The position numbers and the translations under genes are program-made. Below are positions 20,503 to 31,100 of a DNA stretch of 64,000 bases, one piece after another; position 1 is the first letter of the stretch, and each line of letters begins with the position of its first letter. The stretch comes from Bacillota bacterium (lineage in GTDB: Bacteria > Bacillota > Dehalobacteriia > UBA4068 > UBA4997). The stretch spans positions 62,001-126,000 of the forward strand of contig JAETNY010000003.1 in assembly GCA_021771915.1 (NCBI GenBank). The letters run 5' to 3'. The notes under the pieces were generated by a model. The model saw only the letters and a program-made list of their open reading frames with translations. It was not told the origin of the DNA and made no database searches.

Positions 20503-21993
20503 TTATTGCTCACTATCTGCATTTTTAACACCGGTCGGAATGGCAATTTTTTCGCCCTCCTGCAAACCAGAAATAACCTCTACATAATAATCGTCATTCA
20601 TGCCCAACTCAACCTCTCGCCAGGAATAGCCCGGCAAATCGCTGGGCTGGCCGGCTGTTCCCTCGCTATCGGCCACCAAAAGCATACTGCCCCGGCTAAT
20701 AGCGTTCATTGGCACCACCAGCACGTTTTCCGCCTGCTGCAAAACAACCTCCGCATTAATATTCATGCCCGGCAAAAGTGCGCCAAAATCCTCCAATGTC
20801 ACGGTGATTGGATAGGTGGTAACGCCGTTATTGCTGTTGCCCTTAATGCTTATCTTGCTGACATAACCGGTAAACTCCTGCCCCTGCAAAGCATCGGCCA
20901 CAACTCGCACCGGCTGCCCAACCTGCATCAGGCCAATATCCAACTCGTCCACATTCATCACAAATTCCAGCTGACGCATATCATAAATCACCGCCATTTC
21001 GCTGGCGTTATTATTAGAATCTATCGTGTCGCCTCGCTCAAATTTTTTCTCAATTACCGTACCGGCAATCGGCGAGATGATAGTATAATCGTCCAGCGCC
21101 GCCTGCGCATTCTGTAATTCAATCTGCGCCCGTTGCAGGGTGTTTTCCACACTGCTGTCCGTCAGGCGCAGCAGTATCTGCCCCTGATGCACTTCCGCTC
21201 CCTCCTGCACCAGTATTTCAGCCACATCGCCGCGACATTTGGCCAAAACCTGCTCACTATAACTATAATCAAAAATACCACTACGCACCGCTGTAAAACC
21301 GCCAGCTTCCGCTGTGGCCCAATCTCCCTCCTGCAAGCTGCCGGGATTTGCCACCAGAATTGTCACCTTATGCGTCAAAACTCCATTGCTCACCTGCTCC
21401 ACACTGGCGATTTCCTTAATGGTTCCGGCAATACGCTGACCAGTGCTTTCCAAAATCACCTCGGCCGGCTGGCCTGCCTGCAACTGTTCAGCGTCGGCAA
21501 TTTGAAAGGGCAGTTCCAGCTGCATTGTATTTCGGTCGCGCAGATAAATCAACTGACTGCCCACATTAACGCTGTCACCCAGCGCGCAATGAATTTTCAC
21601 CACCTGCCCGGCGGCCGGAGCGCCAACCTTAAGCTTGTCAAAATCGGCCTGTGCGTCTCGCAAATTAAGTTGGCTGATTGTATAACTGTTCTGCGCCTTG
21701 CCAGCGTCAATCTGATAAAGCAGCTGGCCGGCCTCAATCATATCGCCCTCTTTAAAAGGCGCGCTCAAAACTTCGCCGGTTACCAGCGCCTTTACTGTAT
21801 AGGAATTTACCGGCTGCACCGTGCCAACCCCCTCCAGGGTGGATATAATATTGGCGCGCTCAACCAGCTGATAACGATAGGCCGGGCTCTCCGCACCCTG
21901 CTTATTATTAACGCGACTCATGAACCACCAGCCAGCACCGCCAGCCGCCAGCAGCAACACCATAATCAGCCAAAATTTTTTTGATTTCAACAT
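20503..21993 (-). CDS. HlyD/MacA-type periplasmic adaptor subunit
   Basis: MLKSKKFWLIMVLLLAAGG TM; biotinyl-lipoyl-like and membrane-fusion motifs; start moved to 21993 because the longer ORF overlaps the upstream gene. Confidence 0.88.
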   Translation of the reverse strand: MLKSKKFWLIMVLLLAAGGAGWWFMSRVNNKQGAESPAYRYQLVERANIISTLEGVGTVQPVNSYTVKALVTGEVLSAPFKEGDMIEAGQLLYQIDAGKAQNSYTISQLNLRDAQADFDKLKVGAPAAGQVVKIHCALGDSVNVGSQLIYLRDRNTMQLELPFQIADAEQLQAGQPAEVILESTGQRIAGTIKEIASVEQVSNGVLTHKVTILVANPGSLQEGDWATAEAGGFTAVRSGIFDYSYSEQVLAKCRGDVAEILVQEGAEVHQGQILLRLTDSSVENTLQRAQIELQNAQAALDDYTIISPIAGTVIEKKFERGDTIDSNNNASEMAVIYDMRQLEFVMNVDELDIGLMQVGQPVRVVADALQGQEFTGYVSKISIKGNSNNGVTTYPITVTLEDFGALLPGMNINAEVVLQQAENVLVVPMNAISRGSMLLVADSEGTAGQPSDLPGYSWREVELGMNDDYYVEVISGLQEGEKIAIPTGVKNADSEQ

Positions 21994-22042
21994 ATTATAT
22001 CCCCCTAACCAAAATTTACTGTATCTCCCCGGCTTATATTTC

Positions 22043-23314
22043 TTAATCGGAGTTGATTGCCACAACCGGCTCCATTTTGGCCGCCTGATTAGCCGGATAA
22101 CGGCCAAACACTACGCCAATTAAAACAGACACACCAAACGCCGCCAAAATCGACACAATGGGTATGCTCATATAGGCAATATCAATCGAATAGGAAACAC
22201 CCTCGCCAAGATAAAGAGAGCCCATAGCCCTGCTAACGAACACCGTTGCCAGAAGCCCCACCACAATACCAAACGCACCGCCTATCAGACTGGTTATAAT
22301 CGACTCCATTGTAAACTGCCGCCGGATATCCTGATTGGTAGCGCCAAAAGCCTTGCGAATACCAATCTCTTTAGTGCGCGCCTGCACACTGGCCAGCATC
22401 ACATTCATAATACCCACGCCGCCGATAAGCAGCACAATTACAGCCAGCACCATATATTCAAAGGCCATACCATAAATAATACCATTCATTTGATGAACCG
22501 TACCGCTGAATGTGTAAGCCGCAAAACTCCAAACCGAATATCCTTTATCATAACCCGTAACCTGCCTGCACATTTCCTCAATAGCAAGCTGCGCATCATA
22601 CATAGTATCCTCGCTGGTTGCCTGAATAAAATAATGGTCCTGATAATAGGTGTTCTGATTGCGCAGGGTTTTGCCAACCATGCGCTGCGCATTTGGATAA
22701 GGAATATAGATGCCATAATTTTCACTTTCAATACCCTGCACAACCCTGCTGGTTACACCAACTATGGTATAATTTTCACCCCATATTTTCAGCGTTTTGC
22801 CCAAAGCGTCACCGCCCAGTAATTCATCAGCAATACTACTGCCTATCACGCAAACTTTGCGGCTGCGCTCCATATCCATATGCTCCAGGAAACGCCCCTC
22901 CTTCAACTGCATTGGCACTATCATATCAATATAATCTTCGTCAACGCCCAGCAGAAGCTGATATTTCGGCTCATTGCCCTCATAACGCACACCGCCGCTT
23001 AACTCAAACGTAACATATGGCGAAATAGCCTTAATAACCTCCTGGTTCGCGTCCACCGCGCGCTCCATATCCTCCGCGGTAATGCTTGTTGCCGCATTAT
23101 CTACATGATTATAAATGTAAGCATTTATCAGACCCGGCACATATTCTTCGACTTCAACGTCGCTAAAATTAAACAATATATTGCTCATTGTCAAAATAAA
23201 CACCACACCAGCCACACCAATCACCATACCCAGCATGGCATGCAGAAAACGCGCCCTGTTTGCGCATAAATTTTTGATTGATGTTTGAAAAATCTGTTTA
23301 ACGTCCATCATCAT
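22043..23314 (-). CDS. MacB/FtsX-like ABC transporter permease (paralogue 2)
   Basis: GVGIMNVMLASVQARTKEIGIRKAFGATNQDI. Confidence 0.92.
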   Translation of the reverse strand: MMMDVKQIFQTSIKNLCANRARFLHAMLGMVIGVAGVVFILTMSNILFNFSDVEVEEYVPGLINAYIYNHVDNAATSITAEDMERAVDANQEVIKAISPYVTFELSGGVRYEGNEPKYQLLLGVDEDYIDMIVPMQLKEGRFLEHMDMERSRKVCVIGSSIADELLGGDALGKTLKIWGENYTIVGVTSRVVQGIESENYGIYIPYPNAQRMVGKTLRNQNTYYQDHYFIQATSEDTMYDAQLAIEEMCRQVTGYDKGYSVWSFAAYTFSGTVHQMNGIIYGMAFEYMVLAVIVLLIGGVGIMNVMLASVQARTKEIGIRKAFGATNQDIRRQFTMESIITSLIGGAFGIVVGLLATVFVSRAMGSLYLGEGVSYSIDIAYMSIPIVSILAAFGVSVLIGVVFGRYPANQAAKMEPVVAINSD

Positions 23315-23333
23315 GTACCCCCTTTTAATTTTT

Positions 23334-23370
23334 CTACTCTATATACGTAATGAAAAAGACAAAAGGTTAC
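23334..23370 (-). promoter_or_regulatory. Putative ECF-sigma promoter (copy 3) upstream of MacB-like permease
   Basis: Minus strand GTAACCTTTTG-N11-ACGTATATAGAGTAG. Confidence 0.6.
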
Positions 23371-23407
23371 ATGATTTTAGAATTTTTTAATTTTTTATAT
23401 AAATATT

Positions 23408-24622
23408 TTAATCAGTGTTAATCGCCGCAACCGGCTCCATTTTGGCCGCCTGTGTTGCAGGATAATTACCAGCCAGCAACCCAACCAACAAAGCAAATGC
23501 CAAACCAAACAATACCGGCATAAACAAGATGTTCAAATCGTCTGAAAGAATAATCTTATAATTTTTCAGTATACCAGCCGCTATACCAAACACACCGCCA
23601 AGCAGACTTATAAAAATGCTCTCAAACAGAAACTGCCGCTTAATATCCCGGCTGCTTGCGCCAAAGGCCTTGCGAATACCAATCTCCTGCGTGCGCTGTT
23701 TAACAGCAGCCAGCATGACATTGGCAATACCCACGCCGCCCACAATCAAAATAATCACACCAACCGAACACCAGCATATTATCCAATCGTAAACCGCCCC
23801 CTCTGAACTGGACTGCATATAACGATAGCTGACACAATGCAGCTGCCAGCGCGGCCCCATTGGGCCAAACCTTTCGGTTAGCATATTTTCCACCGCAATA
23901 CGTGCATTGCCAATATTCTCTAACCCGTTGGCGCGCATATAAAAATTATCTATATAATATATACCGTCATAATCATAATTGGGCGTAGTGCGCTCGCCAA
24001 TCATTTTCTGCGCCAGCGTATAAGGCACAAAAACCGTAAGATTGAAAGAAAAATCAAATTCAATTTTATCCATAACACCAATAACCGTGTATTCTTCACC
24101 ATAAAGACGCAGCTTTTTGCCAAGCGCGTCACCGCCCATCAATTTCTCGTTTATGTAAGCGCCAACCACACAAACCCGACGTTCCCGACTAATATCCATC
24201 GTTTGGAAAAACCGGCCCTCATTTATTGATAAGCACGGCACCACCCCCATATAATTTTCATCAGCGCCAATGATAACCATATTATCCAGTGTTTTATCCT
24301 CATATCTTAAACGAGAAAAAAAATTAACGTGTGGACTGACGCCAAGTATATAATCAGGATTTTCCGCCGCCAGCTGCTGCATATCCTCCAGAGTTATATG
24401 CTGTTTCCTATCCACATTTATCAGCGGCGTAATCTGTAAAAGGTCCGGACAGGCATACTCCGCAAACAACTTATTATAATATTTATACATATACGGCCCC
24501 TCAATCAACACGGATACCACAGCCGCCACACCAACCACCATACCCAGCACAACCTGCGCGAAACGTATTTTGTTTAACCAAAGACTGCGAAAAACCATTT
24601 GACCAGTTTGAAAAATATTCAT
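23408..24622 (-). CDS. MacB/FtsX-like ABC transporter permease (paralogue 1)
   Basis: GVGIANVMLAAVKQRTQEIGIRKAFGASSRDI. Confidence 0.92.
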   Translation of the reverse strand: MNIFQTGQMVFRSLWLNKIRFAQVVLGMVVGVAAVVSVLIEGPYMYKYYNKLFAEYACPDLLQITPLINVDRKQHITLEDMQQLAAENPDYILGVSPHVNFFSRLRYEDKTLDNMVIIGADENYMGVVPCLSINEGRFFQTMDISRERRVCVVGAYINEKLMGGDALGKKLRLYGEEYTVIGVMDKIEFDFSFNLTVFVPYTLAQKMIGERTTPNYDYDGIYYIDNFYMRANGLENIGNARIAVENMLTERFGPMGPRWQLHCVSYRYMQSSSEGAVYDWIICWCSVGVIILIVGGVGIANVMLAAVKQRTQEIGIRKAFGASSRDIKRQFLFESIFISLLGGVFGIAAGILKNYKIILSDDLNILFMPVLFGLAFALLVGLLAGNYPATQAAKMEPVAAINTD

Positions 24623-24655
24623 AATCGTCCTCCTTAATCATACACATTTTAATTT

Positions 24656-25342
24656 TTAATCATGCGTCTTCATATTGGCCGCCAGCAGCTTATCAATCGC
24701 CCGGAAATATATGCGATTACCCAGCATGCCCACAATAGCCAGAGCCAGCCCCAACAGCGCCGGCATAAACAATTCCATCCAGGTAAACTGTTCGGATAAA
24801 TTCCAGGTCAACCCCAGCGGCAGAATGGCAACCCCAATAACGGTGCTGAGATTAAACAATGGCCGCGGCCTTTTCATAACCAAAAGCAATATGATGCCGC
24901 CAATGGTCAGCGCAATAGAAAGCGCAGTACAGGCATAAACAATTTTGGGCGTCTGCTGCCAGCCAAAGGCATGAAACCAAAGCGCAATATAAACCGCACC
25001 CATAATAAACAGGCCAATTTCTCCAACGCCCTGTGAAAGCCAGCGGTTATCTTTAATCTCCCGGATTTCTTCCAGCAGCTGCATATTTTTTAACAGCTGT
25101 TCATCAGCGCCGCGCCGGTATTCATGCTCGGAAAAGCGTTCGCCGGCCATCAGTTCATTAATGCTAATGCCCAATTTATCCGCCAAATCCGGAATTAACG
25201 ATATCTCAGGCATATAATTGCCGTTTTCCCAGCGTGAAACGGTCTTATTGGTGACGCCCAACATTTCACCAAGCTGCGCCTGAGTCAATCCTCGCTGCTT
25301 GCGCAGTTCAGCGATAAATCTGCCAATCTTAACCTGTTCCAT
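24656..25342 (-). CDS. XRE-family transcriptional regulator with C-terminal TM segments
   Basis: IGRFIAELRKQRGLTQAQLGEMLGVTNKTVSRWENGNYMPEISLIPDLADKLGISINELM, followed by hydrophobic helices. Confidence 0.9.
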   Translation of the reverse strand: MEQVKIGRFIAELRKQRGLTQAQLGEMLGVTNKTVSRWENGNYMPEISLIPDLADKLGISINELMAGERFSEHEYRRGADEQLLKNMQLLEEIREIKDNRWLSQGVGEIGLFIMGAVYIALWFHAFGWQQTPKIVYACTALSIALTIGGIILLLVMKRPRPLFNLSTVIGVAILPLGLTWNLSEQFTWMELFMPALLGLALAIVGMLGNRIYFRAIDKLLAANMKTHD

Positions 25343-25537
25343 GTCTTTTAACCTCCTAAACACACCATAAATATATATGAATTATAACAAATTTTTTTTA
25401 TTTTGTATTCCTCACAAAAAGCGAAATCACTTTTTTTCGGCAAAATTTTATTTATATTATTACCCATTAACAGCGAATTACCTGCTTAAAGCCCCAATCA
25501 TCTAAAATATCTACTGGAATGACTAATTTGATAAGCA

Positions 25538-25566
25538 TTGACTTTTATCGACTAATTTGCTATAAT
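25538..25566 (+). promoter_or_regulatory. Strong sigma70 promoter upstream of MCP gene
   Basis: TTGACT-N17-TATAAT. Confidence 0.7.
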
Positions 25567-25762
25567 TTTGATATAGTGGGAGAGATAAGAACACTTTCTG
25601 ACAATATCAAGTTCTTTTGTTTTTTGCCTGACAAAAAGACCCTAAACAGCTGTTTTACTGTTGCTGTGGTCAGCTTTCCGGCGGAAAGCGGTTAGTTATA
25701 CCCTTTTGACGCTGCCAGAATCAGCTCATCTGCTCCACAAAAAGTATAATGGAGTGATTTTT

Positions 25763-27724
25763 ATGAAGTTCCAAACCGTCCGAAAACGAATTTTTGTTTC
25801 AACCTTAATTATGGTAATGGTACCATTGATTTTACTTTCAGTATTTTATTGCTTCTCCTGCTACCATACCGCAGTTAAGCTTGTAAGCAGTGATGTCCAG
25901 CGTCTGGCATTGGTATCCTCCAACCGTACCAGCTGGGAATTGCAAAACTATTTGACTCTGGCCGAAACCGCAGGCTTAAAACGTGATTTAACATCTGATG
26001 AATTTTCCGAAACTGACAAGTTGTCCACATTACAGCATCTGACAGAAATCTTTAATGTGGACCGTGGCAACATCATCAGAGTCGATGGTGTGGAAATCAC
26101 TGAGGGCAAAGATTTTACCAGCCGTGAATATTATCAGAATGCCATGCAGGGAAAAACTACTATCACGGAACCCTTTACCTCCGCACTGACCAATCAAACC
26201 ACAACTATTATTGCTGCACCGCTCTGGCGCGGCGGCCGTGCAGACACAGAAATTGCCGGCTGCGTTTACTTTGCTGTTGACCATGACTTCCTTGGTGTTA
26301 TTATGAATAACCTTTGTCTGACAGAAAACACCAAAGCCTATATCTTTAATGCCCAAGGTGAAGTAATTGCTCAATCCAATTTACATAATGAATCCAACAG
26401 TAAAGACGATCTTAACCTGGCTGACTTGCAAGAAATGTATGCCAATGTTGTAACAGGACAGGCCGGTGGTCAGATTTATAAACTGAACGGCACTTCTGAA
26501 ATTATTGGCTATTCTCAAATTGCCAGCATGAGCGATTGGACAGTTGTTGTCTGTGCTCCGGTTATGGACTTTATGGACGACGTTGTTTCTCTGATTATTC
26601 TGACAATTGTAATCTGTCTGATTACAATTGGTATTGTTACAGTTTTTGCTAACCGAACAGGCAAAAGCATTGGCGCACCGATTAAGACCTGTACAGACCG
26701 TATTATGCTGCTGGCCAATGGCGATTTGAGAACAGAGGTTCCGCAAATTGACTCCAGTGATGAAACTGGTATGCTCTCCACTGCAACCGAGCAAATTGTG
26801 GCTAAGATTAAGCTTATGATTACAGATATTGACCATATTCTTAATTCTATGTCTAACAGCGATTTTGATGTTCACTCCAATATCGGCGATGAAGGTTATC
26901 CGGGCGACTTCCATTCCCTGCTTACCTCAATGCGTGCTATCAATAACAATTTGAGTAAGACCATTCTGGAAATTGACCAGGCCGCTGAACTTGTTTCCAA
27001 CAACTCCCAGCAGGTTTCCAGCGCAGCACAAGCGCTTGGCCAGGGTACTGTGGAACAGGCCGCTTCCGTTGAGGACCTGGAAAATGATATGCGCTCCCTG
27101 ACGATTTACGTACAACAGAACGCCGACAACGCCAACAACGCCAATGTTCAGGTAGTTGAAGTTGGTAAGCAAATCCAGGAAAGCAATGAAAAGATGAACG
27201 AGATGATTAAGGCTATGAACGATATCAACTCAAGTTCTGATGAAATTGCCAAGATTATCAAGACTATTGAAGATATTGCCTTCCAGACCAACATTCTGGC
27301 GCTGAACGCCGCTGTTGAGGCTGCACGTGCTGGCACCGCCGGCAAAGGCTTTGCCGTGGTGGCTGATGAAGTTCGTAACCTGGCTAACAAGTCCGACCAG
27401 GCTGCCAAGGCTACTAAGGAACTGATTAGCCGTTCCATTGAATCGGTTGGCGAAGGTACACGGATTGCCAATGAAACTGCTGTTCAGCTGGAAACCGTTG
27501 TTCAGGGCGCTAACGATATCGTTAATAACATTGGTGAGATTGCCAAGGCTTCTCATAATCAGGCTGAAAGCGTTACCCAGATTAAAGACCGCTTAAGTCA
27601 GATTGCAGCTGTTGTCCAGACTAACTCCGCCACAGCAGAGGAAAGCGCAGCCACGGCTGAAGAACTGCAATCACAATCCAATATCATGAAATCCATGGTT
27701 AACACATTTAACCTCAGACGGTAA
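25763..27724 (+). CDS. Methyl-accepting chemotaxis protein with Cache-type sensor domain
   Basis: [34 protein letters not shown]; signalling hairpin [40 protein letters not shown]. Confidence 0.93.
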   Translation: MKFQTVRKRIFVSTLIMVMVPLILLSVFYCFSCYHTAVKLVSSDVQRLALVSSNRTSWELQNYLTLAETAGLKRDLTSDEFSETDKLSTLQHLTEIFNVDRGNIIRVDGVEITEGKDFTSREYYQNAMQGKTTITEPFTSALTNQTTTIIAAPLWRGGRADTEIAGCVYFAVDHDFLGVIMNNLCLTENTKAYIFNAQGEVIAQSNLHNESNSKDDLNLADLQEMYANVVTGQAGGQIYKLNGTSEIIGYSQIASMSDWTVVVCAPVMDFMDDVVSLIILTIVICLITIGIVTVFANRTGKSIGAPIKTCTDRIMLLANGDLRTEVPQIDSSDETGMLSTATEQIVAKIKLMITDIDHILNSMSNSDFDVHSNIGDEGYPGDFHSLLTSMRAINNNLSKTILEIDQAAELVSNNSQQVSSAAQALGQGTVEQAASVEDLENDMRSLTIYVQQNADNANNANVQVVEVGKQIQESNEKMNEMIKAMNDINSSSDEIAKIIKTIEDIAFQTNILALNAAVEAARAGTAGKGFAVVADEVRNLANKSDQAAKATKELISRSIESVGEGTRIANETAVQLETVVQGANDIVNNIGEIAKASHNQAESVTQIKDRLSQIAAVVQTNSATAEESAATAEELQSQSNIMKSMVNTFNLRR

Positions 27725-27746
27725 ATAAATTACCATGATAATATTG

Positions 27747-27776
27747 AAATATCCCCTCTCTCCAGAGGGGATATTT
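27747..27776 (+). terminator. Rho-independent terminator of MCP gene
   Basis: AAATATCCCCTCT-CTCC-AGAGGGGATATTT then C/T-rich tail. Confidence 0.75.
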
Positions 27777-28196
27777 CTTTTACTTGACTTTAATTGAATT
27801 TTTAATCAGGTATAAGTCGATTTATCAGACGGCCAATTTGCGTTTAATGACATCTATGTAATTTCCCCCAGCTTTTTATATGTTGGCAAAAATGACCAAC
27901 GAGGAAAAAGCAAAGTTGGTTACGGAATTTAGGTGCAGCCTGTTTGAGGATTTGCCGATTAAGCTGGCAGAAGTATTTGAACCGTATAAAATACATTATA
28001 AAACAAAAGCGAGCCCACACATTTCTGTGTGAGCCCGCTTTTCTAAAACAGTGCGCCAGACCCTCGGCATGCGCTTAAAATTGGAGAGAGAGGATTAAGC
28101 CACACCGGCAAATTACGCACTCTGCCACTCTTTTATATTTAGCTGCTTTTTTGATTTCTATTTTTTGAGCGGCTTTTTTAACTACGTTCTGCGAAC

Positions 28197-31100
28197 TTAC
28201 TTCGCAATGTTCTCACTAAATCTCATCAACAAAGCGGCGATTTCTGCACGAGTAGCGTTGCCTTGTGGACGTAAGGCGCCGTTATCGCCATTCATCAAGC
28301 CCTCGCCGATTGCCCAGCTGATAGCGTTTGTTGCCCAGCTGCTGACTTTAGCGGCGTCGTTGAAGCTGGCCACATTGCCAGCCAGAGAAGTATCATAACC
28401 CTTGTATTCAGCATAGCGGAACAAAATAGCCGCAATCTGCTCACGGGTTACATTGTCATTCGGACCAAAGCGGCCGTCTTCATAACCGTTAACGATATTG
28501 TTGCGAGCTGCCCAGGTTACAGCAGAACTGTAATACTGGCCGCCAGCAGATACGTCGCTGAATTTGCTGGAAGCAGAAACTGCCGGCTCACCTTCCATAC
28601 GGAACAGAACAGTTACAATCTGTGCACGTGTGGTCTTATCGTTCGGGCCAAAGGTGCCGTTCTCATAGCCATTCATCAAGCCGTTTTCAGCAACATAGTT
28701 GATATACTCGGCATACCAGGCGTTGGCCTCAACGTCAGAGAAACGCTTGTTAACATTTGTGGTCTCATCTTTCTTGTCGGAACCGTCAACCTTAACAAAA
28801 CTCGGGGTAATTTTAACCTTGCCGGCCGGCATTACAAATGTATACTTGGTATCGCTAACTTTGGTCAACTCAATAGTATTACCTTTCAGGTCAGTAACAG
28901 TCAGCGTATCCAGCTTATAGCCATCTGCCGGAGCCACTGTAATAGTAACAGTCTGGCCGCGGGTCGGTCTGGTCGGGGTTACGGTAACTTTGCCGCCGGT
29001 AACCTTGGTAGCAATGCTGACATTGCTGCTGGAACCGCCGCCGCCGCTAGAACCGCCACCCTTGTAAGTAAATACATAGGTGCCGATACCATTAGCGTTA
29101 ACATTATCAGTATTTACTTCGGTATTTGTACCAGCAGTAATAGTGGCTTTAACGCCCTGTACATATTCAACAACCGTAAAGGTAATAGTTTTGCCAACAG
29201 TAGCAGTGCCATCTTGCAACAACAAAATACGGCCATTGTCTGCAACTGCATCAACAGCTGCCTGCAATGTTTCATAAGCAACACCGTCTACAACAGCAAC
29301 ACCATTAAAGTCTTTATCAATTTCAAATTCGCTGAAACCATTAGGATTAGTAAAGCTAATTGCATTTCCACCATTCCAGATTTCTTTGTATGCCAAATAA
29401 CGATAAACCTTACCATTGGACTTGGTATGTTTTACAAACAGGTTCTTGTTATAATTGGACAAATTCAATACAGATTTAGCCAAAGGCAAGTAGATAGATA
29501 CCTCTTTTTCAACGGTAACCGGAATACCCTCTTCAACATTAATTGTGTTTCTGCCTGCACCCTCCAGCACCATATTTTTATCATCGGTGGTTACACGTAC
29601 ATCAGCAACAACAGTAATATCAAACTTCAGTTCTGCCGCTACCTTAATGCTCAAACGAGGCACAACAACGGTTTTAACTGCTAAGCCCTCGGGCGCAGCC
29701 AATTCCTTAACCGCGTCAGCAATCGCCTTGGCGCTAACGGTTGTGCTACCAATAGTCAGAGAACCGTCAGCATTTTCTGTCTTGGCCGCAGAAACTGCAT
29801 TTTGAATACCCTCTACCCATGTGCCTTTGGCTGCTTCAGCCGTAGCCTTTTCATCATCAGTAGCATTTGCCGGAACATCTACGCTGGTTTCCGGTGTTAC
29901 AGTAACAAACTGTTCAAGTTTCAAACCAGACAAATCAACATTATATTCAGTTATACCAACTGTAACCTTAGCCGGATTTGCTACAAATTTGCCTTCAACA
30001 TAGTCAATTTTAATACCCTCAGATGTGACGGCAATAAGAACAGTCTCATTACCATCCATATAGCCTAATTGACAATACAGTGCAATCTCTTCATCTGCGC
30101 CAACATTACCGGTAACTACAATTTTCTTGCCTGCCTTATCAGCTACGGCCGTTACTTTCTCCGGATTGCAGATAATTTTAATAATTTCCAGTTCTGCCCA
30201 CTGTGCATAAACTGTTGTGTCCTTGGTGAACACGGTTGCCGCAGTAATCTTGTTGCCGCCCTCTTTAGCGTCAAACCAGCCCAGGAAAGCATAACCCTCT
30301 TTATTAGCGTACGGCATTATTTCTACCTTGCTGTCAACAGTCTTAACCGTGCCGACAACCTTATCTTCGTCCATAAAGGTAACCGTATATTCAACAGCAA
30401 CCTTTTTTGTCCATTTAGCAACCAAAGTAATATTATCATTAATAGGTGTTGTAAAATCAAAAGGCTCGGTTGCGTCTTTTGCATACCAACCAGCAAAATC
30501 AAAACCAGACTTGGTCGGCTGATTAGGCTCAGTAGCGGTCTTCCCTGCTTCAACTTTCTGGTCTGCAACCAAGCTGCCACCGTCAGTATCAAAGGTTACG
30601 GTATAAACACCTGTACCCTCCGGCTTAACAGTGATTGTGGAAGTACCTTTAATATTGGAATTGCCTTTAGCAGTTGCGGTAATAGTGGCAGAGCCCTCTT
30701 TTACAGCAGTAACAATACCATTTTCATCAACAGTAGCAACTGCTGGGTCGCTGCTGCTCCAGATTACAGTTTTATCAAATGCACCTGTGCCGGTAACAGT
30801 AGCAATCAGCTGCACAGTAGCTTCATCGCCACCAACAACCAAAGTTGTAGTAATCGGAGTAACTGTTACTTTAGTTATTGTAGCTTCCTCTTCATTCTTA
30901 GTCCACTGCGCATAAATAGTTGTATCAGCGTCAAAGGTTGTATTTTCAGTAACCTTATCACCATCGGTGGCAGCAGTGAACCAGCCATTAAAGGTATAGC
31001 CCTCTTTGGTCGGTACCGGCAAAGTACCAATAGCAGCACCCTTGCTAATTGTAACAATATTGTCACCACTAATAGTACCACCATTACCATCAAAGGTAAT

